A stretch of DNA of 64,000 bases from Porticoccaceae bacterium (GTDB taxonomy: Bacteria > Pseudomonadota > Gammaproteobacteria > Pseudomonadales > Porticoccaceae). Shown here piece after piece: positions 1 to 7,425 of this stretch. The first letter of the stretch is position 1. Every line of letters begins with the position of its first letter. A program made the position numbers and the translations under genes. Below the pieces are notes generated by a model. It ran no database searches. It saw only the letters and a list, made by a program, of their open reading frames with translations, and was not told where the DNA came from. The stretch spans positions 162,892 to 226,891 of the forward strand of contig JAJFKC010000030.1 of the NCBI GenBank assembly GCA_021773435.1, written 5' to 3'.

Positions 1-462
1 AGGTCCGAGAGGGATGTTGGCAAAATGATGGAGATAATCGGTGGCATTGTCCCAGTTAATATTCTCAATGCACTTGGACAATACGTTTTTTGGCATATTT
101 TCAACGCGGGTAAAGCAATCCAGAATAGGGTCTTCATTTTCATTTTGCTGGGCACCAAAAGCGGTACCTAATGAACAATTACCAACCAGAACTGTGGTCG
201 TGCCATGACGAACTGCTTCGCCGAGACCGGGATTAACTTCGACTTCAAGATCGAGATGGGTGTGAATATCGAGTAAACCGGGCATTAACCACCGGCCTTC
301 AGCGTTAACGGTTTCACCGACCGTGCCGACATCAAGGTTGGCACCCCGTGCCAGAATCTTGCCATCGAGAATGGCCAGATCTTCGACAACGGGACTATTA
401 CCACTGCCGTCGAATACCAGCGCATTTTGAATCAGGGTATCGCATTGATTAAGTTGTGCCAT
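1..462 (-). CDS. Amidohydrolase, D-aminoacylase / N-acyl-D-amino-acid deacylase type (N-terminal 154 residues, cut by window edge)
   Basis: The minus-strand frame opens with an ATG at 462 and stays open to base 1, so only the N-terminal 154 residues are visible. An N-terminal beta-sandwich segment is followed by a metal-binding motif, DIHTHLDLE (HxH), at about residues 74-82. A glycine-rich stretch with GTTTVLVGNCS follows, as in the D-aminoacylase branch of the amidohydrolase superfamily. Such enzymes are Zn-dependent hydrolases of N-acylated D-amino acids or related amides. The start is supported by length before the HxH motif. Substrate cannot be inferred, and other amidohydrolases of this branch remain possible because the C-terminal half is outside the window. 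Confidence 0.8.
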   Translation of the reverse strand, partial: MAQLNQCDTLIQNALVFDGSGNSPVVEDLAILDGKILARGANLDVGTVGETVNAEGRWLMPGLLDIHTHLDLEVEVNPGLGEAVRHGTTTVLVGNCSLGTAFGAQQNENEDPILDCFTRVENMPKNVLSKCIENINWDNATDYLHHFANIPLGP

Positions 463-615
463 ATCTTGCCGCCACTTAGCTAATAATTTGGCCTGGGATT
501 TTGACGCAATAGATTGACATAAATCAAGTGCCGTTACTAATCTTGCCTCAGGTCTTTTATACGATTAGTTTATATCGAGCTTGCGTGGTTGCCGACGGGA
601 TCTGTTCTCGGCGCT

Positions 616-2031
616 TTATTCTCTACGCCACCGCGTGCCTTCACGGGAATCTTCAAGGATGACACCCAGACCCTGTAATTGCTCGCGTAGTTCGTCAGCC
701 CTCGCGTAATCTTTAGCGGTTTTCGCCGCTTCTCTTTCAGTGATTAGTATTTCGATCTGCTGTTCAGACAGGCCATCCGATGCCGATTGCCCCAATGTAC
801 CCCCGCCCTGCAAAAACGTTTCAGGGTCCGCATCAAGTAAACCTAACAAAGCGCCCAGACCTTTTAACTGGGCGGCCAGATGACGTGCATCTGAGCGCTG
901 CTCCCTCGCTGCCGTGTTTAGCTCCCGCACCAAATCGTACATCGCGGCAAAGGCTTCACGGGTATTAAAATCGTCATTCATGGCCTCGGTAAAACGTTTG
1001 TACCAGGAACTTTGTTTTAACTCATCATCGTTGAGCAACGCGACATCGCTAAAATCACGCAAGGCCTGATAAAAACGCTCTAAACCCTGGCGAGCTTCGA
1101 TTAAATTATCCTCAGAATAATTAATCGGGCTGCGGTAGTGGCTAGACAGCAGAAAGAAGCGCACCACCTCGGGGTGATATTTTTTTAATACTTCACGAAT
1201 GGTGAAAAAATTATTCAGCGATTTGGACATTTTCTCGTCGTCCACACGCACGGCTCCTGCATGCATCCAATAGTGGACGAAGGTCTTACCGGTCGCCGCC
1301 TCGCTTTGGGCTATTTCGTTTTCGTGATGGGGAAAAGGCAGGTCCGGCCCACCACCGTGAATATCAAAGGTCTCACCCAGCGTGGAGGTGGACATGGCTG
1401 AGCACTCAATGTGCCAACCCGGTCGGCCTCGTCCCAGGGGTGAATCCCAGCCGGTTTCGTCTTCCGCGGCGGCTTTCCACAAGGCAAAATCACGGGGGTC
1501 CTCCTTTGCTTCATCGGGTTCAACACGGGCACCACTGAGTAGCTCATCGAGATTTATGTTAGTTAATTTGCCGTAATCCGGAAATCGTTTAACCCGATAG
1601 TAAATATCACCATTATCTGCCCGATAGGCATAATGATTGTCCACCAGGTTTTGAATCATGTTAATAATATTGTCGATATGGCCGGTGGCCCGGGGTTCGC
1701 TATCAGGTTCTAATACGGCCAGAGCGCGCTCATCTTCGTGCATGGCGTTGATCATGCGCGCAGTCAGCTTGGTGTAGTCCTCGTTGTTTTCGGCGGCGCG
1801 ATTAAGAATCTTATCGTCGATATCAGTAATATTACGCACATAGTTCACCTGCCAATCCTGGCTACGTAGGTAGCGGGTGATCGCATCAAAGGCGACCAGC
1901 ACCCTGGCGTGACCAATATGGCAATAGTCATACACCGTAATGCCACACACATAGAGACCAATTTCGCCTTCGCGGATAGGTCGGAAAGTCTCTTTTTTGC
2001 GAGTGAGTGTGTTGTATATCTTTAAGGTCAT
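616..2031 (-). CDS. cysS: Cysteinyl-tRNA synthetase
   Basis: Class I aminoacyl-tRNA synthetase that charges tRNA-Cys with cysteine in the cytoplasm. The 471-residue length is normal for the family. The HIGH signature is at residues 38-41 (CHIGHAR), with zinc ligand Cys29 in YVCGITVYD just before it. Further zinc-site residues lie in WHIECSAMS and FPHHENEIAQSE, and the KMSKS loop (EKMSKSLNNF) is near residue 268. The C-terminal DALR-type helical region and end look complete. It starts with ATG at 2031. It lies downstream of glnS on the same strand with a 73-bp gap, so the two synthetase genes may be cotranscribed. Confidence 0.97.
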   Translation of the reverse strand: MTLKIYNTLTRKKETFRPIREGEIGLYVCGITVYDYCHIGHARVLVAFDAITRYLRSQDWQVNYVRNITDIDDKILNRAAENNEDYTKLTARMINAMHEDERALAVLEPDSEPRATGHIDNIINMIQNLVDNHYAYRADNGDIYYRVKRFPDYGKLTNINLDELLSGARVEPDEAKEDPRDFALWKAAAEDETGWDSPLGRGRPGWHIECSAMSTSTLGETFDIHGGGPDLPFPHHENEIAQSEAATGKTFVHYWMHAGAVRVDDEKMSKSLNNFFTIREVLKKYHPEVVRFFLLSSHYRSPINYSEDNLIEARQGLERFYQALRDFSDVALLNDDELKQSSWYKRFTEAMNDDFNTREAFAAMYDLVRELNTAAREQRSDARHLAAQLKGLGALLGLLDADPETFLQGGGTLGQSASDGLSEQQIEILITEREAAKTAKDYARADELREQLQGLGVILEDSREGTRWRRE

Positions 2032-2104
2032 AAGTTCTAACTTATTTGATGAGCGTTAATGGGTGTTATCTAGCCAATGGGAAGCGATGTGAATTTCCGC
2101 TCCT

Positions 2105-3775
2105 CTATTTTTTTGACCAGGTATCTCGCAAGGAAATGGTGCGGTTGAAGATCGGGCGTTCCGTAGTGCCGTCACGATCATCCAGGCAGAAATACCCTTC
2201 CCGCTCAAACTGATAAGTGGTACCGACTTGAGCAGTGGTCAACGATGCTTCAGCCACACAATTGGATAAGATCGTCAACGACGCTGGATTAATCGAATCC
2301 AGGAAATTTTTGTCCCCTGCATCCGGTTCGGGATCACTAAATAGTCGGTCATACAGCCTCACTTCGCAGGGCACGCAATCATGGGCCGCAACCCAATGAA
2401 TAACGCCTCGAGGTTTTATTCCCTCGGGCGGATTTTCGCCCACCGTGTTGAGCACGATCGAAGCAAGAATTTCAATCACCTGCCCTGCTTCATCGTGTAC
2501 GGCAGCGTCAGCCTTGATTACATGGGCGCCGCGCAGTCGTACATAATCACCCAGGACCAGGCGCTTAAATTTTTTCTTCGAGAGACTAGTGTCCTCGGTG
2601 AAATCAGCCCGATCAATATAAAGCACCTGTCCGAAAGGTAAATGGCGTTCACCCATCTCCTCACGGGTTGGATGATTCGGCACGGCTAACTGAATCTGCT
2701 GGTCTTCAGGCCAGTTGCCCAGAGTGACCTTGATCGGGTTTAAAACACACATGGCCCTTGGCGAATGGTCATTTAAGTTCTGTCGAATAAAATGATCGAA
2801 CTGGGCCATATCAACCGTGCCATCGGTTTTTGCTACCGCGAGGCTGTCGCAAAAATCGCGCACCGCCGCAGCGGGCACGCCTCGTCTGCGTAAGCCGGCC
2901 AGTGTTGGCAGGCGCGGGTCATTCCAGCCATCGACATGATTTTCATCAACGAGCTGCTTAAGCTTACGTTTGCTGGTCACGGTGTAATTGAGATTAAGGC
3001 GGCCAAATTCATACTGGCGAGGCGTCGATGGCACCGGCAGGTTTTGGATAAACCATTCGTACAGTGGCCGGTGATCGGCAAACTCCAGTGTGCAAATGGA
3101 GTGGCTAATGCCTTCGATGGCATCTTCCTGACCATGGGCAAAATCGTACGATGGATAGACATGCCAGCTATCGCCCGTGCGATGATGGCCAGACTGTTTG
3201 ACCCTGTATAAAACTGGATCGCGCAGATTCATATTCGGTGAGGCCATATCAATTTTGGCGCGTAGCACCATGCGGCCCTCTTCGATATCGCCATCGCGCA
3301 TTTGCCTGAGCAAAGTCAGGCTTTCATCGGCTGGCCTGTCCCGGTGGGGACTATTCTTGCCTGGCTCAGTTAGCGTGCCCCGGTATTCGCGGGTTTGCTC
3401 CGGGCTTAACTCGCAGATATAGGCTTTGCCATTGACAATAAGCTCTTCTGCCCAGGCATAAAGCTGCTCGAAATAATCCGATGCATAACGAATTTCACCG
3501 TGCCACTGAAAACCTAACCAGCGAATATCCTCAGTAATGGCCTGAACAAACTCATCGCTTTCTTTCGCGGGGTTGGTGTCATCGAAGCGCAGATGACAAT
3601 CCCCACCAAATTCTTCGGCCAGGCCAAAATTCAGGCAGATCGATTTAGCATGACCAATATGCAGATAGCCATTTGGCTCAGGAGGAAATCGAGTCACGAC
3701 CCGTTCGGTCGTATTGTCCCGCAAATCCTGGCTAATAATTTGTTCGATAAAATTTGATGGCTTGGGTTTGTCCAT
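2105..3775 (-). CDS. glnS: Glutaminyl-tRNA synthetase
   Basis: Class I synthetase that charges tRNA-Gln directly, as in gammaproteobacteria that do not depend on the amidotransferase route. The 556-residue length matches the bacterial family. The HIGH motif is in PEPNGYLHIGHAKSI (about residues 32-46). The KMSKS-equivalent loop is VTSKRKL near residue 268. The anticodon-binding beta-barrel region fills the C-terminal 200 residues. It starts with ATG at 3775, just after a minus-strand promoter with a perfect TATAAT. It is divergent from ppiB. Confidence 0.97.
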   Translation of the reverse strand: MDKPKPSNFIEQIISQDLRDNTTERVVTRFPPEPNGYLHIGHAKSICLNFGLAEEFGGDCHLRFDDTNPAKESDEFVQAITEDIRWLGFQWHGEIRYASDYFEQLYAWAEELIVNGKAYICELSPEQTREYRGTLTEPGKNSPHRDRPADESLTLLRQMRDGDIEEGRMVLRAKIDMASPNMNLRDPVLYRVKQSGHHRTGDSWHVYPSYDFAHGQEDAIEGISHSICTLEFADHRPLYEWFIQNLPVPSTPRQYEFGRLNLNYTVTSKRKLKQLVDENHVDGWNDPRLPTLAGLRRRGVPAAAVRDFCDSLAVAKTDGTVDMAQFDHFIRQNLNDHSPRAMCVLNPIKVTLGNWPEDQQIQLAVPNHPTREEMGERHLPFGQVLYIDRADFTEDTSLSKKKFKRLVLGDYVRLRGAHVIKADAAVHDEAGQVIEILASIVLNTVGENPPEGIKPRGVIHWVAAHDCVPCEVRLYDRLFSDPEPDAGDKNFLDSINPASLTILSNCVAEASLTTAQVGTTYQFEREGYFCLDDRDGTTERPIFNRTISLRDTWSKK

Positions 3776-3808
3776 TTAATTCCATGTGACTGACATTGGG
3801 CAGGCGCA

Positions 3809-3837
3809 ATTATACCGGCCTCAACTGAGGTTGATAA
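3809..3837 (-). promoter_or_regulatory. Probable sigma-70 promoter for glnS
   Basis: On the minus strand a perfect -10 TATAAT (3814-3809) follows a TTATCA -35 (3837-3832) at a 17-bp spacing. The spacer holds a self-complementary CCTCAGTTGAGG element. The promoter lies 34 bp upstream of the glnS ATG. Confidence 0.6.
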
Positions 3838-3952
3838 CCCGCTTAAGCAGGTGGGGAAATTTAATTCCGATCGCTGTCTTATTCCATTCACGGAGCAAAG
3901 TCCTTATCATCCCCTTCCCTTATCCCCGTCTGTGACTTACACAAGGAATTTT

Positions 3953-4462
3953 ATGATTACTCTGCATACCAATTTTGGTGACATCGATATCGAACTGGAT
4001 TTTGATAAAGCACCGATAAGCGCTGCTAATTTCCTGCAATATTGCCGGGATGAATTTTACAATGAGACTATTTTCCACCGGGTGATCGATGGCTTTATGG
4101 TTCAGGGCGGCGGGATGAATGCCGATATGTCTGAAAAATCCTCCCGTGCTGCTATCGTCAACGAAGCCGATAACGGCCTAAGTAACGACACCGGCACACT
4201 GGCTATGGCGCGAACAAATGTGCCCGACTCCGCAAGTTCCCAGTTTTTTATCAATATTGCTGACAACCATTTTCTCAATCACACGGCAAAAACGCCTCAA
4301 GGATGGGGTTATGCAGTATTTGGTAAAGTCACTTCAGGTATGGATGTGGTTGAAAAAATTAAGAAAGTAGACACCGGCTCTGCAGGTCCCCATCAGGATG
4401 TGCCAACGGAATCGGTTCTTCTCGAACGGACCTCTATTTCGGACACCTACACCGATCGTTAA
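3953..4462 (+). CDS. ppiB: Peptidyl-prolyl cis-trans isomerase, cyclophilin B type
   Basis: Cytoplasmic cyclophilin that isomerises Xaa-Pro bonds during folding. The ATG at 3953 follows ACAAGGAAT and gives 169 residues starting [17 protein letters not shown], as in PpiB; the frame is open about 100 bp further upstream but no family homology is expected there. Active-site signatures are visible: [13 protein letters not shown] (about residues 41-53), [17 protein letters not shown] (about 84-100) and GYAVFGKV. There is no signal peptide, so it is the cytoplasmic form. lpxH follows 81 bp downstream, an association common in gammaproteobacteria. Confidence 0.95.
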   Translation: MITLHTNFGDIDIELDFDKAPISAANFLQYCRDEFYNETIFHRVIDGFMVQGGGMNADMSEKSSRAAIVNEADNGLSNDTGTLAMARTNVPDSASSQFFINIADNHFLNHTAKTPQGWGYAVFGKVTSGMDVVEKIKKVDTGSAGPHQDVPTESVLLERTSISDTYTDR

Positions 4463-4543
4463 TCCGGTTGCTGGGTCGAGGTCTTATCCATCCTCTGCTC
4501 TGGCCCTTGTTTAACAGTCCTCTCACCCGCACTATCTAGCAAC

Positions 4544-5278
4544 TTGAAAACCCTGCTAATTTCCGACTTACATCTTTCATCGGATCGCCCTGCCGTGACC
4601 GAGGCATTCACTCGGTTTTTGATAGAACAGGCCAGCGAGTGCCAGACTTTGTATATTCTGGGCGATCTCTTTGAAGTGTGGATCGGCGATGATGATTCCG
4701 CACCACTGGCCCAACATGTTATCCAGCAACTTAGGGCTCTCACCGAAAAGGGTACGGAGCTCAATATCATGCATGGCAACAGGGATTTTGCTCTGGGTCG
4801 ACGTTTCGCTCAAGAGACCGGCTGCTCTTTGATGCAAGACCTTGAGGTGATAAATCTTTACGGCGAAAAAGTGCTGCTGCTGCACGGCGATACCTTGTGT
4901 ACTGATGACCTTGACTACCAGAAGACTCGACGGTTGATTCGCAATCCGGTTTTACTGAGTTTCATGAAACGCCTGCCACTCAAAATGCGGCAACAATTAG
5001 CGATCCGCGCTCGAACAAAAAGTCTGGCCTCAACGAACATGAAAACCGATGCCATTATGGATGTCAGCCAAACAAGCGTTGTCTCCACATTAATTAATCA
5101 GGGTGTAACAACTATGATTCATGGTCACACTCATCGACCCAAAGATCATTCGGTTGCACTGATGGTCGCTGATGTCAAACAAACTGGGCGGCGAATTGTA
5201 CTGGGGGACTGGAGCGACAAGGGCTGGTTTATTGAAGCCTCTTCAGCCGGGTTGAGTCTGGAATCATTTCAGATTTAG
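4544..5278 (+). CDS. lpxH: UDP-2,3-diacylglucosamine diphosphatase
   Basis: Metallophosphoesterase that hydrolyses UDP-2,3-diacylglucosamine to lipid X and UMP, the fourth step of lipid A synthesis, at the inner face of the cytoplasmic membrane. The 244 residues match LpxH length. Metal-binding blocks are in order: DLHLSSDRP (residue 8 on), GDLFEVWIGDD, GNRDF, HGDTLCTDD and GHTHRP. The start is a TTG at 4544, because there is no in-frame ATG ahead of the first catalytic block; the ribosome binding site is weak. It follows ppiB and points towards miaE on the other strand. It also implies a lipopolysaccharide-bearing Gram-negative cell. Confidence 0.95.
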   Translation: MKTLLISDLHLSSDRPAVTEAFTRFLIEQASECQTLYILGDLFEVWIGDDDSAPLAQHVIQQLRALTEKGTELNIMHGNRDFALGRRFAQETGCSLMQDLEVINLYGEKVLLLHGDTLCTDDLDYQKTRRLIRNPVLLSFMKRLPLKMRQQLAIRARTKSLASTNMKTDAIMDVSQTSVVSTLINQGVTTMIHGHTHRPKDHSVALMVADVKQTGRRIVLGDWSDKGWFIEASSAGLSLESFQI

Positions 5279-5309
5279 CATCGTAAACAATCAGTTTTCT
5301 AACTTTACC

Positions 5310-5924
5310 CTAGCTAAGCGGCCCCGAATGAAATCTGAATTCGTGACAGGGCTTTAATATAAGTTCGCGCTCCCTGACCGCAAAGTGATCGATACGCGGA
5401 GTGATATCTTCTCCGGCAAATTTCTTTGCCAACTTTAGATAGTCCTCGAAATGCCGCATTTCTGATTTCAATAAAGACCGATAAAAAGTTTGCAGCTCTT
5501 CATCGAGATACCCAGATAATTTATCAAAGCGCTCGCAGGATCGGGCTTCAATCAGCGCACTGGCAATCAATGTATCGACGAGGCGATGTGGTTCAACAGT
5601 GCGAATCAACTTGCGCAGCTCGCCCGCGTACGAGCAGGCTGAGATATGGACATAGGACACATGACGACGCTTCATCAACTGAATCACCTGCTCGAAATGA
5701 CGTAGCTCTTCACGGGCTAATTTAGATAATTTGTTAAGCAACTGATGGTGCTCGGTGTAGCGATAAATAAGACTTAAAGCGGTACTGGCAGCTTTCTTCT
5801 CGCAGTTCGCATGATCGACCAGCAGTACATCGAGATTTTCAAGGGCAGCGTCTACCCAGGCATCAGGTGTTGCACAGGGCAAAATTTGCTCTATGGCTTC
5901 AAGGTTTAACGTCTGACTACGCAA
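5310..5924 (-). CDS. miaE: tRNA-(ms2io6A) hydroxylase
   Basis: Di-iron, O2-dependent enzyme that hydroxylates the isopentenyl group of ms2i6A37 in tRNAs reading UNN codons. The 204-residue ferritin-like four-helix protein carries repeated carboxylate/His iron-binding motifs: EKKAA in helix 1, EELRHFEQV near residue 92, EARSCERFD near 127 and SEMRHFEDYLKLA near 153. It starts with ATG at 5924. It is followed 39 bp upstream in map order by the glutathione transferase on the same strand. The family assignment rests on these motifs and length. Confidence 0.92.
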   Translation of the reverse strand: MRSQTLNLEAIEQILPCATPDAWVDAALENLDVLLVDHANCEKKAASTALSLIYRYTEHHQLLNKLSKLAREELRHFEQVIQLMKRRHVSYVHISACSYAGELRKLIRTVEPHRLVDTLIASALIEARSCERFDKLSGYLDEELQTFYRSLLKSEMRHFEDYLKLAKKFAGEDITPRIDHFAVRERELILKPCHEFRFHSGPLS

Positions 5925-5963
5925 CTATCTAGACTCTAATTCTAGACTATATTACTAACTATT

Positions 5964-6605
5964 CTAGCCAGCCATCGCTTTAAATGCCTTGTCCCGGTCG
6001 GCATTGACCTTTTGCACCAGTGTGTTTTGCCCCATCAACTCCAACCAGTTAGTCAATCCGGGTAATTCATCCTCCAAATTTACACTTAGTGCCTGCTGGG
6101 TAAGCATATTTCCCAGCGTAACCGTGTAATAAAGCACTATATCCGCATAAGTGAAATCTTCACCGGCTGCGTAAGGTCCAAATTTTAGTAATTTATTCAG
6201 CGCTTTTGTGCCCTTGTCTAATTGAGTCATGACCTCTTTCTTTAGCTCTTCGCTGAGAGTTTCGCCGAAAAATACGCCGCCCAGTAGACGCCGGGCTACG
6301 AGCTCCAGGTAGAGTTCAGTGGATTTCATTAACTCCTTTACTTTGGCCCTTTGATAAGGGTCGGCAGGATAGAAATTGGTATCGCCGGAAATATCTTCGA
6401 GGAAATCCAGGATAACACCCGTCTCAATGAGGGGTCCTTCATCGACTTCCAAACAGGGGATCTTGCCCATAGGGCTTCTTGCCAGATAATCCTCTTCCTG
6501 GCTTGGACGTGTCATAACCTCCTCAAACTCGATACCTTTTTCCAGTAATGCCAGCTTAACCATATTGTAGTAATTGCTGATCGGGAATCCGTATAACTTG
6601 AACAT
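5964..6605 (-). CDS. Glutathione S-transferase family protein
   Basis: The 213 residues show the usual two-part GST fold. The N-terminal thioredoxin-like domain (residues 1-80) contains LYGFPISNYYNMVKLALLEKG, the MGKIPCLEVDEG segment with its conserved cis-proline, and LIETGVILDFLED, which normally contacts the gamma-glutamyl part of glutathione. An all-helical C-terminal domain holds GEDFTYADIVLYY, the family's N-capping box region. It is a cytosolic enzyme for conjugation or peroxide and isomerase chemistry; the substrate is unknown. It starts with ATG at 6605 after an AGGAGTTTG ribosome binding site. Confidence 0.9.
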   Translation of the reverse strand: MFKLYGFPISNYYNMVKLALLEKGIEFEEVMTRPSQEEDYLARSPMGKIPCLEVDEGPLIETGVILDFLEDISGDTNFYPADPYQRAKVKELMKSTELYLELVARRLLGGVFFGETLSEELKKEVMTQLDKGTKALNKLLKFGPYAAGEDFTYADIVLYYTVTLGNMLTQQALSVNLEDELPGLTNWLELMGQNTLVQKVNADRDKAFKAMAG

Positions 6606-6644
6606 GTTGCAAACTCCTAAGTTGATGTTGAGCTGTCCTGGTTT

Positions 6645-7112
6645 TTATCCAGGCTGATGCCACCCTACTATACCCGGCGCTATGTAACGCTCATAGTGAG
6701 CCTGGGACAACTCAAAAAACTCTTTTTCGATAGCCTCCTGTAATGCGCCGATGCTTTGGCCCACATAGAGCGGTCGCAACCTGCAGCCCCATAGCTCAGG
6801 TTCAATATAATCTCGTTGACGGCTTCTGATCAGCTCGTAGACCCAGCAGTGGGGGTCACGAGTTTTATCAAAGGCAATACCGTCTTCTTTTAGCAAATCA
6901 ATAACCTTATGTTTATCATATATATATAGCTTTAACTTAATAATTTGAATTAACAAATGATCGAGTCGCTCCAGGATCAACTGGCGCTGCTCATCGGAGT
7001 AACTATTCCAGTCGATGACTTCATGGGCAAAACGCTTACAGCCGCGGCACACGTCGTCACCAATACCCGATGAACAGATGCCAACGCAGGGCGTATTTAT
7101 CAATTTGGACAT
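6645..7112 (-). CDS. DUF1289 domain protein
   Basis: The N-terminal module NTPCVGICSSGIGDDVCRGC (residues 6-25) has the four cysteines and spacing typical of DUF1289, a small probable metal or Fe-S binding domain of proteobacteria with no settled function. About 110 further residues are charged and lack a recognised domain. The ATG at 7112 was preferred over an upstream GTG at 7172 because DUF1289 proteins begin a few residues before the first Cys. The A/T-rich stretch around 6910-6960 encodes a Lys/Ile-rich helix (QIIKLKLYIYDKHK). It could be cotranscribed with the GST gene 39 bp downstream. Confidence 0.75.
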   Translation of the reverse strand: MSKLINTPCVGICSSGIGDDVCRGCKRFAHEVIDWNSYSDEQRQLILERLDHLLIQIIKLKLYIYDKHKVIDLLKEDGIAFDKTRDPHCWVYELIRSRQRDYIEPELWGCRLRPLYVGQSIGALQEAIEKEFFELSQAHYERYIAPGIVGWHQPG

Positions 7113-7425
7113 ATTCGGTATAAGTTCTTGTTGGTATTCTCGTAGGTGTTTTGACTGGTAGTGAGGCTGCACTATAAAAACCTTTTGCCGGATTACAAAA
7201 CACTTTCGATAAATAGCGACGACTTTACCTATCGGCTCTGGTTCCGGCCACCAAACGTTACACTTGATCAGGGTTTAATGTAGAATTCTGATTCCGTGTG
7301 GAGGTGGCTTGCAAGGCTATAACTGCTCTCCTCCGCACTCGTTCATAGTCAGTCTATAGTATCTGTAAGTCATCTCTCGAATGTCATATGAGAGGGGCGA
7401 AGTAACCTAAAAGAGGATTCCCGTC
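7113..7425 (+). other. Intergenic region upstream of acnB
   Basis: About 310 bp between the divergent DUF1289 gene and acnB. A short inverted repeat, CTCTC (7374-7378) with GAGAG (7390-7394), lies just before the AAGAGGATT ribosome binding site of acnB. A TATAGT at about 7355 is a possible -10, but no convincing -35 accompanies it. No small gene or RNA was recognised. Confidence 0.4.

Noticed and set aside
4459..4885. Minus-strand frames opposite the start of lpxH
   Set aside because: They lack family features, and lpxH has all its metallophosphoesterase motifs.
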